A program made the position numbers and the translations under genes. From assembly GCF_030272615.1 (NCBI RefSeq), contig NC_081414.1:308739164-308803163 (forward strand): 64,000 nucleotides of DNA, given 5' to 3'. How positions within the stretch are numbered: position 1 is the first letter of the stretch; each line of letters opens with the position of its first letter. Positions 26,159 to 37,026 of the stretch are shown here, piece after piece. The stretch comes from Cryptomeria japonica (lineage: Eukaryota; Streptophyta; Pinopsida; Cupressales; Cupressaceae). The notes under the pieces are model-generated. The model saw only the letters and a list, made by a program, of their open reading frames with translations. It did no database searches and was not told the DNA's origin.

Positions 26159-26518
26159 ATTGATGGAAATATAAATATTAATACCATTGATTGTTGTGAA
26201 TGTGAATAGGAATCTTGGTTTACATTTTACCATGTACTCTCCTTGTCTTCATCTTTTCTTCAGTTTGTCTTCAATTACTAGTTGTATGTACATCTTGCCT
26301 TTATCAGTCATACAATTCTGCTCACAATGACCACATAGTTCTTCTCCCCCTTTGACAACAATTCCAAAGTGAAAGTAAAATATGCAATGTAAAACTTCAC
26401 TGTGCAACATCAACAACCTACAACTTGATGCTCCCCCTGTGGAATAACTCCACTTCTACACCAATCCTGTTGTAAAATTATGCATGTAGCTCTAGGACTG
26501 ATGTAATCTACATCATGC

Positions 26519-28205
26519 TCAATTTACCTCATGAAGGGGTACAACCCCTAGCTGACTTATAAGATACTCAAAAGTAGTCTTAGGAAGAGGTTTAGTAAAG
26601 ATATCCGCAAGCTGCTCCATGGTAGAAACATGCTCTAAGATCACATCTTTACTCTACACTTTTTCCCTCAACAAATGATACTTCAATTCAATGTGCTTGG
26701 TTCGTGCATGCAAGATAGGGTTCTTTGAAATATTTATGGCACTGATATTGTCATATAAGATATTTACAGGTTCTATAAACTTCATCTTAAAACCTTCCAA
26801 AATGTGCCTCATCCAGATAGCCTAGGTACAATTCATATCAGTTGCAACATACTCAACTTCAACAATAGACTGTGAAATACAACTCTACTTCTTGCTACTC
26901 CATGAAACAAGTATTCCTCCTAGAAAGAATTCTCCACCGGTTGTTCTTTTCTAGTCATCAACATTACATGCCCAATCTACATCTGTGTACACCTTCAAAT
27001 CAAAGTTTCCTTCATATGGATACCATAATCCATAGTCAACAATACCTTCCAAATATCAGAAAAGCCTCTTGGTTGCTATCAAATGTGTTTCCTTTAGATT
27101 CTTCTAAAATCTTGCAACTAGACCAACTGCATGAGCTATATCCAGTCTACTGTGAACAACATAGTACAATTTTCCAATAATTGACATATACTCTTTCTCA
27201 TCAACATATGTAGCCTCATCTTCCTTAGATAACTTACAACATGTAACCATTGGTATCCCAACTGGTTTACAGTCACTTATACCAAATGTCTTTAATACCT
27301 CCTTCACATACTTAGACCGTGTGATGAAAATACCACTCTTCATTTAATGTATTTGCAAACCTATGCAATTTTTTTATCTCTCCCACTAGAGACATTTGAA
27401 ACTCACTTTTCATTTCATTTGCAAAGTTATTTCTCATGTTATCATTTCCTACAAATATGATATCATCTACAAACACTTCACTAACAAGTATTTTATCTCC
27501 TTTAGATTTGAGATATATGTTGATGTCTTCACTGGTTCTCTAAAATCCTATCTTCATTGGGTATGAATGAAGCCTTTCATACCGTGCTCACGGTGCTTTC
27601 TTTAATCCATATAGTGTCTTGTGAAACTTACATACCATGTCCTTCTTGTCATTTAAAGCATAACCATCTGGCTGCCCAATGTATACTTCTTCTTCCAGTA
27701 TTCCATTTAAAAATACAGATTTCACATCCATTTGATATACTTTGAATCCTTTATGAGCTAAAAAAGCCAATAAAGTTCTGACACCTTCCAGTCTAGCCAC
27801 TAGTGCAAAATTCTCACCATAATCTTCTCCTTCTTCTTGTGCATAACCTTTGCAAACCAATCTAGCTTTGTTGTGAACTACAACACCATCTTGATTCAAT
27901 TTCTTCCTAAAAACCCACTTAGTGCCTATCACATTTTTATTTACCACTCGGGGTACTAGAGTCCATGTGTTGTTCTTCTCAATTTGTTCAAGCTCCTCCT
28001 CCATAGCTTTAACCCAATGATCATCACCAAATGCTTCCTTAGAAGTTCTAGGCTTAATAGTGGAGATCATGCAAGAATTCTCTCTGATTCTTCTTCTGGT
28101 GAGCACTCCAACATCCTTATCTCCAATAATTTTCTCAGGATTGTGATTGTGTCTCACATACCTTGGAAAAACATGATCATTAAGGTTCATCTTCATTATC
28201 ATCAT
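26519..28205 (-). pseudogene. Copia reverse transcriptase and RNase H remnant (element E)
   Basis: RT starts with a [20 protein letters not shown] stretch (28040-27980), typical of RVT_2. It continues through [26 protein letters not shown] and [12 protein letters not shown] to LYGLKKAP (27588). After a frameshift the catalytic box reads FVDD (27473-27462; YVDD in most relatives), then 27343-27104 has SIIGKLYYVVHSRLDIAHAV. The RNase H trace (27060-26519) shows VYTDVDWA, YVATD, ARTKHIELKYH and ADIFTKPLP and ends at a stop at 26519. At least two frameshifts and several stops make it inactive. Plus-strand ORFs at 26872-27180, 27557-27745 and 27984-28385 are shadows. Confidence 0.93.
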
Positions 28206-28379
28206 CTTCTTCTGAATTTACTTGTTCTAGTTGAACTGGTACATCATTATTCTCTTTACTGGTTTCATGTTTCACGGGTTTTGGTTCCAAAAACAAAATT
28301 CAAGGATCTTCATCCTTTTTCTCTACACTGGTTTCCCCTAAGACTTCAGGATACTCATTCACTCAAACATCAACACTCT

Positions 28380-29548
28380 CCATGATTCTCTATGTCTAGT
28401 TGTTAAAACACTTGTAGGCCTTACCCTTGGTGGAATTACCAAGAAATATACCTTCATCACTTTTAGCCTCAAATTTTCTAATATAGTCACCTCTCTTAAT
28501 AAAACATTTTCTACCAAATATCTTGAAATAGCCAACATTAGCTGATCTAACATATCAGTATTCATAAGGAGTCTTGTCCTTACCTCTTTTACCAAAATCA
28601 TGTTCATTGTGTAGACAATTGTGCTAATAGCTTCTCCAAAAAAAATTCACTACACCTCCTTGTATCAAGATCATCCTAGCAACTTCAACAACTAACCGGT
28701 TGTTTCTCTCTGCGTACCATTTTGTTGTGGTATCCTCGATGCAGAAAGTTGTCGTTTGATACCATTCTCTTCACAATATCTAGTGAATTCCTCATAAGTG
28801 AATTCTCCGCCTTGATCTATCCTCAGACACTTTATCTTCTTTCCACTTTCCTTTTCAGCTAAGGCCCTAAATGCCTTGAACTTACCAAATGCCTCTATTT
28901 TATCCTTCAATATCTATCACCTTGAATACTTTTAGTCCTTATTGGTCCACATAGGTCTGTATGAACCAAATCTAACAGATGCTCTATTGAAATAGACTTT
29001 CTCTTGAAAGTTGAGGATGTCATCTTTCCCAACTGAAATTCCTTACAAAGAGCATTAACCGGTTTGTCCAATTAAGACAAACCTCTCACTGTCTTTGACT
29101 TACTCACTTTAACAATGTTATCAAAATTCAAATGACAAAATCTCCTATGCCAAAGCAAACTTTCATCTACTTTAGAAATTAAACAGTTGTTGACTTTAGG
29201 ATTCAGGTGAAACATGTTACCTTTAGTCTGCTTGACGGTTGAAATTAGTTCACCTTTGCTCCCATAGATTTTGCACATGCCATTTTTAAACTCCAATAGA
29301 TATCCTTTTTCATTGAGTTGGCAAACACTCAATAGATTGTGCTTTAGATGTTCAACCCAGTAGACATCATCTGCACTGCTCTTTCCCTTAAGAGAAATAG
29401 TTCCCTTACCTTTAACCATGCAGGATGAGTCATTACTGAATCTTACAACTCCACCATCAAATTCCTTTAAAGAAAGAAATTTTCTCCACTCACTGGTCAT
29501 GTGATGTGAACAACCACTATCAATGATCCAATCATCAGAATTATCCAT
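28380..29548 (-). pseudogene. Copia protease, GAG-pre-integrase and integrase remnant (element E)
   Basis: The protease motif WIIDSGCSHHMT (about 29530) has the D-S-G catalytic triad of Copia proteases. The GAG-pre-integrase motif LWHRRFCHLN (near 29150) supplies the zinc-binding head. The integrase core trace at 28910-28692 includes FKAFRALAEKESGKKIKCLR, DQGGEF and RIPQQNG, but the expected N-G-x-x-E-R after it is disrupted by a small deletion near 28710. The frame then continues as NNRLVVEVARM. The first catalytic Asp region (around 28911-29070) is interrupted. The segment 28607-28359 carries the integrase C-terminal part, also broken. Confidence 0.9.
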
Positions 29549-29734
29549 TCATGAAACTAAAGCTTTCTGATCAGATGTTTCTTCTTTAATTGATACGAAC
29601 ACAATGTCTTCATTAACATCACCATTAGATTCCTCATCAGTGATACCACCATCAACTATAATAAGACAATCTCTCTTTCCTTTTTCCTTGTACTTCTTGA
29701 ACTTGTCTTTCTTGTGCTCATTATCACCATTAGG

Positions 29735-30715
29735 ATAGTTAGGAGCTATGTGTCCAATCTTGTTTCATGCAAAACATTTCAAAGGTAATTTACCTATATA
29801 CTTGCCAGTACCTCTGGGCAACCGCTTGGCCAACAAAGCTTCAATATCAACTAAATTGTCTTCATCATCAACTTCTCTATTGGATCTAGATTCATAACTG
29901 TGATTGACATCTCTACTTTTTCTCATAGATGGGTTAGAAATAGAAGCTCTAAATGCTGATTCAGATTTTTGAATACTACCATCATAACCATTTAATTCAA
30001 AAGCAGTAAGCACCCCCATACTGATGGCATGTACAAGAGTACATGCACATCCATTTTTGATAGTTTGCAGACATTGAGGGACCGCTTAGTTTCTCACAAG
30101 CAGTAAGCACCCCCATACTGATGGCATGTACAAGAGTACATGCACATCTATTTTTTATAGTTTGCAGAAATTGAGGGATCACTTAGTTTTGTCAATAGAT
30201 TTCAACTCCTGAATGGCTACAACTCAGATAGCATAGACCAGTAGCAAGGTTCTCAATACCTTGCTAACTACTATGGCATCATCCATTTTACCACTAGCAC
30301 TCTTAATCTCACCAACTATCTCTTTTATCCTCTGACCGTACTGTTGGATGTTCTCACCTTTAGCCATCCGCATGTCATCAAACTTCCCTCTTAGACTCTC
30401 TTCCTTGGCAATCTTCACATGTTCATCACTGTTATAAATCTCTTCAAGTTTCTTCCATACCTCATGTGCAGTCTCCAGACCATGAACATCAACATATTCA
30501 GCATCACATAAAGAATTGATAATAGCCCCCAGTAATTGATTGTTTTCTTGTTGCTCTTTCTTCTGATCATCAATCATAATCCCAATAGGTGCAACATATT
30601 GAGTATTAACATGTTCCTAGTATTGATTTCCAAGACTCTTGATATAAATTTTCATTCTATCACTCCATATCCTATAGTTCTCTCTATCAAACTTCAGACC
30701 TTCCTTCTTCATCAT
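29735..30715 (-). pseudogene. Copia gag remnant (element E) with 97-bp internal duplication
   Basis: Starts at an ATG at 30715, 57 bp from the primer site, with MMKKEGLKFDRENYRIWSDR, the normal head of Copia gag (DUF4219/UBN2 type). 30577-30224 holds the UBN2-like core (GLETAHEVWKKLEEIYNSDE, DMRMAKGENIQQYGQRI). A tandem duplication (30002-30098 and 30099-30195) then disrupts the segment where relatives have LTAFEL. The frame recovers at 30019 (TAFELNGYDGS). The CCHC knuckle near 29776-29735 is damaged (CFA-stop-NKIGHIAPNY). It is inactive. Confidence 0.88.
30002..30195 (-). repeat. 2 x 97 bp tandem duplication inside Copia gag
   Basis: Copies begin AGCAGTAAGCACCCCCATAC at 30002 and 30099 and differ at only a few sites. 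Each contains GCATGTAC-AAGA-GTACATGC, an 8-bp inverted pair. It breaks the gag reading frame. Confidence 0.9.
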
Positions 30716-30771
30716 GATCTACAAGATCTTTACCTCAATTTGTTAGGCTTAGACCTTAGAGGACCTGAGAA

Positions 30772-30783
30772 GCTCTGATACCA
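30772..30783 (-). other. Primer binding site of element E (Met tRNA)
   Basis: The minus strand reads TGGTATCAGAGC exactly, 5 bp inside the 5' LTR end at 30789. Confidence 0.92.
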
Positions 30784-30788
30784 ATTAA

Positions 30789-30873
30789 TGGTATGATGGA
30801 AGAACAAGGATTCAGTCAACTACTGAGAGGGGGGGTGAATTAGTAGATAGAAAAACTGATAAAACTTCACCAA
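30789..30873 (-). repeat. 5' LTR of element E, inner fragment
   Basis: Matches 25062-25145. It carries the C-run motif at 30840-30819. It ends in the target copy ACCAA (30869-30873) of the Gypsy LTR insertion. Confidence 0.9.
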
Positions 30874-32812
30874 TGTAATGCCCCGCCAGGAACCCTAAAG
30901 GATAGCAACACTACAAGGCAACTAAAGGGGTGAAATAAATTTTTTTTTAAAAGATTAAGTGTATTAATTATAACTTTGCACAAATAATAACACAAGCGGA
31001 AGTCTATCATTGATATCCTAAAGGGTTACCAACGAAGATTACTTCTAATTAAAACTACATCACAATATTAATCCAATTATCCATCTAAATTAGGGAAAGT
31101 CAATTACGATTGAATAACTCAACTTCATAAATTGATTTCCAAAAGATATATTTAAAGAGTTACAACATATGTACTTCCAATGATTCATTTATACATAAGA
31201 TGAAAGATAATTGAAACAACATACATCCAATGAACTTAAATTACAACATTCCATAAATTACATGGCTTCCATAGAACAATAAAGTACAAAGGTTACAAAG
31301 TTGCTGATACAATGACCACACGGGCCTCAAAGGTACAATATCAAGAACATGAGTTGCTACACGAAGCAAGATCCAAGATACACCGGTGAGGCCAATCCTC
31401 GCATGAAGGTAAGAACAAGATATCTGATGGGAAGTGGCACTACCACCTGACCATGTGATCCCATAATGGAACCACCCCACCGTGCTAGGAGATAGCAGAA
31501 GACCCTCAAGCAAGCAAGATAAGTACAACAGTACACATGACCCCGTAGTACACAAGTGACTCAACTCACAAAACACTAGTGACCCTAAAGAGAGAGTGTC
31601 ATCACATGGCTTAAGATGGTTACTCTAGGTAGGTCTCCATAGGTCCCGACCCCCATCTTGGGTTATCCTGGTAACCTCTCCCGAACCCCCGGCTCCATCT
31701 AAGCATCATGCGGACCCTACCAACCTTTCGTGAGGACAAGGTGGTAGGTTTGCCATTCCAGGCCTTCCCAAACACCTTGAGCCTATACAAGCACTCAACC
31801 ATGTGCGGGGTACATTATCTTAATTAATTTAATAATTACCCACCCCCTAATCAAATTATTAGGTTATCACTTAATAGCTGACTTTTGAGGGGTTATCCTA
31901 CCATCCACTTTGGGTGTGGCCCCCGCCCGAAAGCCACTCTCTCTACTAGGACACTAACTGGATAAGACTCTCTATGAGAACTCTATGGTGGGGCTGACAA
32001 CCATATTTAATCCAGACATAACACAGGTGAAGGACTCACAGTCACAAACCCAGGGTTGACCATTAGGAACATAACACATAATGGCTCACACCCTCAAGGT
32101 TTAAACATCGACACCTGACTAAGGGGTAAACATCAACGACATAATGACAATTTTAACAATATTGCAACGACATTTAAACAACTAGACTGCAAATATTATA
32201 AACACAAGATCCTACACAAGCAATCTTTCTTTTAAGCAGTCAACAACATAAAATACTTGCAATAAGGATTTCTGGAATTAAAGAAATCTCATCTATTTAA
32301 CATAAAGAAATGATGAAGTCACATGTCTAATAAGGTTGAATTGGAACCACATTTATGATTTTAAACCCCCAACAAGTTGATGATGATAAAATTACAATTT
32401 ACCCAAATCGACTATAATCAAGTCAACATTTAAATCAAATTAAACAGATATATATATATATATATAAAATAATATAAAATAATTCCAATATGATACATAT
32501 TCATTGATTATAATATCATATGATTATATTACATTACTTATGTAAAGAAAATTAATATTGAATTTAACCAATTTCACCTTTATTCCAAAAGTTAATAATA
32601 ACTTCCATTTATTTTTATATATTTACCAAAATACAAAGAAAATAGATCTAATCACTAAATAGAAGTACTATTAATTAACATTAATACCATTAGTACTAAC
32701 AAATAACTTTACTATTATTATTTAATATTAAATGGTATCAAAGCCAAGTTTCGATCTTGGGACCTGTGGGTTATGGGCCCACAGGTCCCAAGATCGAAAC
32801 TTGGCTCTGATA
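30874..32812 (+). mobile_element. Gypsy-type solo LTR with palindromic primer-site end
   Basis: A 1939-bp insertion flanked by perfect 5-bp duplications ACCAA (30869-30873 and 32813-32817); the left LTR of E supplies the empty site. It begins TGTAATGCCCCGCC, a Gypsy-like LTR start. At 32734 a Met-type primer site TGGTATCAAAGC follows. From there 32736-32770 and 32778-32812 form a 35-bp inverted repeat with one mismatch around a 7-bp loop, and the second arm ends exactly at the insertion boundary. No interior genes are present. ORFs 31241-31576 and 31620-31802 have no recognised domain. A (TA)n tract lies at about 32449-32466. Confidence 0.85.
32736..32812. repeat. 35-bp palindrome of primer-site and leader sequence
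   Basis: Arm 1 (32736-32770) starts TATCAAAGCCAAG and arm 2 (32778-32812) ends CTTGGCTCTGATA. The loop is TTATGGG. The single mismatch makes arm 2 the exact Met primer complement (GCTCTGATA) and arm 1 a one-base variant. Confidence 0.9.
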
Positions 32813-32817
32813 ACCAA

Positions 32818-34135
32818 TCTCAAAATCATTCTCTTAAAATAAACCTAGAACTATCAATGCAATATCTCTGTCAAGATAAAAACTGTCAAGCTAAACCGAT
32901 TGACTATTACAATAGATAATAGTAATCAACTTGTAACTTAATAGCCAAATACTTTTACTGATATAAGTAAAACTTCATATTGCTTTCGGTTATAATGACT
33001 TATCAAAGTGGATTAAGTAATTAAGCAAATCAACCATAATGAAACATAACCACTAAAACATTCACTACTTGACACAATATTTTTGACGTGGAAACCCAAA
33101 TGGGAAAAACCATGGTGAGATGAGACTCACAAGATAACTATCTGAACCCCTCTGAAGTTCACCCTGTTAGGAGCCAAGCCTATTAAGGCTTTTACAAAAA
33201 GTCCTATTAAGAACTGATCTTGTTAGGAACCACCCGGTTAAGGGATTGACTATAATGCCTTGTTAGAAGCAATGCCCTGTGAGGAGTAACCTTTGTAAAG
33301 GATTTAGTATCCAAGCTAATGGATCACCTTGTTGGAGGATTTGAATAACACCAAGCTTGTTAGAGCTTACCCAGTTAGGGGATTTAACTATTGTAATTGT
33401 TAGAAAACAACAAGAGTTTGTTGAATTGTTTGAATAGCACTTCACTTGCTTATTCAGATCTTTTTCATGCTCCTATCTACCTTTACTCAAATTGCAGACA
33501 TAACATCTAGTCAGGAAACCACACACTCAATTCAACTTTTCCAACACACTAAAACTAAAACAACACATCGACCTTATAAAAAAATCAACTAGGTCGGTAA
33601 CACAACAAAAAACTAATTCTCATAGAGATTACAAACAAGTCGATTCAAGTATGACCATTGGATTACATAACTATCTCTACACATCATTCAAGAAAGCCTT
33701 GACCACTCCTTAATCACCACTTCATCAAACTTAGTAACTCATCATGTGCTTTGCATTATATGCAGTATACTTGCTCATTCCCAAGAGAAAAAACTGTTAT
33801 ATCAACATGCCAAAATCACTTTGAAACTCTCTTCATACAATATGCATATGTGTCATAATCATGACAGCTCAACATCAGATCATAAACCAATATAACCAAT
33901 TTACCAAACTTAATCAGTTAGGGTTTATCAAAACAACAGGTAGGGTTTACTGGTTCAACTCTCTAATACTTAGCAATACCGGTTCACTCCACAAACTAAC
34001 CTACCAGTTATGGTTTCCTTTCACTAGCTCTTCCTACTGGTTACAAAACAACATTACAACAACATCATTACTGGTTAATTGACATCAATGACAATATAAG
34101 AAATCATTAATGTAATCTTCATGCAAATGCCAATA
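32818..34135 (-). repeat. 5' LTR of element E, outer fragment
   Basis: Continues E's LTR after the insertion and aligns with 25145-26143. It retains two segments deleted from the left LTR. It ends CCAATA (from CCAACA). The GGTTTTTCCC module is at 33116-33090 and TTGTCATTGATGTCAAT near 34094-34078. ORFs 33263-33445 and 33861-34082 are not genes. Confidence 0.88.
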
Positions 34136-36950
34136 GCTACTTGGTTCAAACACACAATCCAACCAACTTTTTTCCAAATTTTTATGGAAGCAAGATATTG
34201 TTATTTTTATGTGAGTTCCAGAAGGATATGGAAATTGAAGATGTCAGAATATGCAAACTTAAGCCTTGAAGGTTGAAATAGGACACACTTAGAATGTATG
34301 ATAAAAGGATTAATTGAAAGGACAACAAAAAGGGCATGTTACAAGATAGGGTTGTCGTTGCAACAAAAGACTGACTTGTCAATGCCCGATACAACCACTA
34401 GACTTATAGAATCCATAGGAGGTTGTTAAACCATGTCATGAATCCCCATGAGGGACGCTAGCCCACTGCCAACAATCCCCCTCTCAATGTCACTCATTGT
34501 GGCCTGCATGATTTGAACTTATGACCAAGCTCTCATACCACTTGTTACAAGCTAGGGTTGTTGTTGCACCAAATGATTGACCTGTTAATGTCCAATACAA
34601 CCCTTAGACTTATATAATCCACAGGAGGTTGTTAAACCACGTCGCAAATCCTTGTGAGGGACGCTGACCCACTACCAACAAGAGGGCCCTAATCTATATG
34701 GTTAGATTTGATGAAAAAGAAGAGGAAAATGATCCAAATTTTGAAAATACCCCCTTCTCACAAGAATTCAAGGATGTATTTCCAGAAGAATTACCAAGCT
34801 TAACCCTAAAAAGGAATTTTAATTTTTCTATTAACATTTTACCAGGAGGTAAACCAATATAAAGGGAACCTTACAGAATGATCACAACTAAATTACAAGA
34901 ATTCAAAATTCAATTGGAGGAACTCTTAGCTAAGGGGCTAATAAGGCCAAGTGTATCCCCATGGGGAGCGCAAATCATTTTTGTTAAAAACAAGGATGAG
35001 ACATTAAGGCTATGCATTGACTATAGGAAGTTGAAAAAGGTCACAATAAAGAATAGGTACCCATTACCTCGAATAGAGGATCTTTTTGATCAAATGAAAG
35101 GAGCAACAATATTTTCAAAGATAGAACTCCGATCAGGATATCATCAACTTAGGATTAAGGAAGAAGATGTTTCAAAGACAACCTTTAGAACTAGATATGG
35201 GAATTAAGAATTCACAGTAATACCTTTTGGTGTAACTAATGCTCCAACTACATTTATGAACCTAATGAATAGTAGTCTTTATGACTACTTGGATAAATTT
35301 ATCTCCGTATTTTTGGATGACATCTTGATTTACTCTAGAAATAAGGAGGAACATTTAGTGCACCTACATTTGGTCTTGCAAAGGTTAAGGGAACATAATT
35401 TATAAGGAAAGTTATGAAAATCTGCCTTCTTTGAAGAAAAAACTCACTATCTTGGGCATATCATATCAAAGGAAGGAATAACAGTGGATCCAAGTAGGAT
35501 AAAGGTGATAGTAGAATGGCTGATCCCTAGAAATGTTTTAGAAATAAGAAGATTTATGGGACTAGCAGGGTACTATAGGAGATTTGTGGAAGAATTATCT
35601 AAGATAGAAAACCCTATCACATTATTGCAAAGGAAGGGTAAAAGTTTCATGTAAACAAAGCAGAGTGATAAAGAATTTTATAATTTGAAGGAAAAATTAA
35701 CTACACCACCTATCTTAATGGTTCTAGATCCAAATGGGCACTTCATAGTTGTAATAAGTCGTTCTATTGAAGGATTAGGAGGAGTACTTATTCAAGATGA
35801 AGGAGTAGTGGCTTATGAATCTAGGAAATTAAAGAATCATGAAGTAAATTATGCACCCCATGATTCAGAGTTAGCAGCTATTGTGCATGCCCTACAAAAA
35901 TAGAGACGCTTCTTACTTGGGAATCATTTTGAGTTAAAATCAGACAATCAAGTACTTAAGTATGTTTTTACTCAACCTCACTTAAATGATAGACAAAGAA
36001 GATGGATAAAATTTTGAAGTGAACATGACTTTGAAATAGAATATATTAAGGGGGAGGAAAATAGGGTGACAAATGCCTTGAGTAGGAGGAGGCACTTGTT
36101 AATAATAGTAGTGTTTAAAACCACTTTTAAGAAGAGAGTAATGGATGAGAAAGAACATGATCCATGGTATGAGCAAGTCAAATTAACTTTATAATATGAT
36201 TGAACAGATCCTAAGTTTGAAGGATACATTCTAGATGAAGAAGGATTGCTAAGATATATTAATAGAATCTATGTTCCTACCACTAGTAGAGTTTTCTTAC
36301 AGCAACACCTTTCAAACATCTTTAGGAATGCCACCTTTTGAAGTGTTGTATGGTAAACCATGTCAAACACCTTTGAGTTGGGATAGTGTTGAGGATAGAG
36401 TAATAAATGGTCCATACATATTGAAAGAAATGGAAAATAAAACTAAAGAAACAAGGCAAAGGTTGAAGGAAGCTTTAGATAGACATAAAATTTATGTAGA
36501 CAAGAATAGGACACCAAGGGAGTTTGAGGTAGGAGAAAGAGTCTTCCTAAGGGTTAGACCATATAAAAGTTCTATAAGGTTTGGGAAAAAAGACTAAGCT
36601 AGCACCTCGATATGTTGGACCTTTTGAAATCTTGGAAAAGATTAATCCAGTTGCGTATTGGTTGGCCTTACCTCCCCAATTGAACCGAATCCATGATGTT
36701 TTCCATGTGTCAATTCTTAAAAAGTATGTATCTGATGAAAAACATATTTTGAATTGGTATGCCTTATAGGTCTAGGATATGGGGGGAATAATGATAGAAC
36801 CATTTAGAATCTCAGAGAGACGATAGTACCAATTACGCAACAAAGAGCTTGATCAATGCAAAGTACAATAGAATCAGTATGATGTAAATAATGCTACATG
36901 GGAAGACACTAATGAGATGCAACAAATGTTTCCCTTTTTGTTTTAGACTT
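34136..36950 (+). pseudogene. Ty3/Gypsy chromovirus pol remnant (RT, RNase H, integrase tail, chromodomain)
   Basis: The coding trace resumes each side of a TRIM (ERTTKR before, ALIYMVRFDE after). RT shows [40 protein letters not shown], then FLDD at 35310-35321. RNase H includes YAPHDSELAAIVHALQK and LKSDNQVLKYV. 34690-36265 stays in one frame despite about six stops. At ~36270 the text jumps from NRIYVPT (before the zinc finger) to FLPLVEFSYSN (end of the core), so the whole DDE core is missing. The tail has [24 protein letters not shown] and [14 protein letters not shown]. 36783-36945 (QLRNKE, ATWED, FPFLF) resembles the chromodomain of Tekay/Del-type chromoviruses. Confidence 0.92.
34337..34680 (-). 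mobile_element. TRIM/SMART miniature LTR retrotransposon (344 bp)
   Basis: Two 138-bp direct repeats, 34337-34474 and 34543-34680, align without gaps (23 mismatches counted by eye, about 83% identity). Each begins TGTTAC and ends CCAACA on the plus strand. The 68-bp interior on the minus strand begins 2 bp from the LTR with TGGTATGAGAGC (one change from the Met primer site) and ends GAGAGGGGGAT, a polypurine tract. It has no coding capacity. It sits inside the Gypsy pol frame: an AGGGC duplication (end of left flank; 34683-34687, after 'AG') marks the target, with 2-3 extra bases on the right. It would need proteins from another element. Confidence 0.88.
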
Positions 36951-37014
36951 ATCATGAACTACAAACTCTTTTTATGGTTATATTAAATAAGCGCATCGAG
37001 ACGATGCACAATTT

Positions 37015-37026
37015 AAGGGGGAAGGA
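37015..37026 (+). other. Polypurine tract of the Gypsy element
   Basis: AAGGGGGAAGGA directly precedes the LTR start TGTCATAACCC at 37027. Confidence 0.88.

Larger units (their letters stand above)
25062..34135 (-). mobile_element. Copia LTR retrotransposon E (with nested Gypsy LTR)
   Basis: A nearly complete but decayed element: 3' LTR 25062-26143, polypurine tract, RNase H, RT, integrase, protease and gag traces (26519-30715), Met primer site 30772-30783, and 5' LTR 30789-34135 interrupted by a 1939-bp insertion. Domain order protease-integrase-RT-RNase H is diagnostic of Ty1/Copia. LTR termini are TGTTGG...CATACCA (right copy CCAATA). No target duplication is seen: the left flank belongs to element C and the right flank to a Gypsy pol, so the two ends may not derive from one insertion. 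Confidence 0.88.

Noticed and set aside
27984-28385. 133-codon plus-strand ORF
   Set aside because: It lies antisense to clear Copia RT and integrase text; a shadow frame.
25037-34146. Facing ACCAAGTAG and CTACTTGGT words on the two flanks of element E
   Set aside because: Only 9 bp, not at equal distance from the LTR ends, and not a direct duplication; likely chance.
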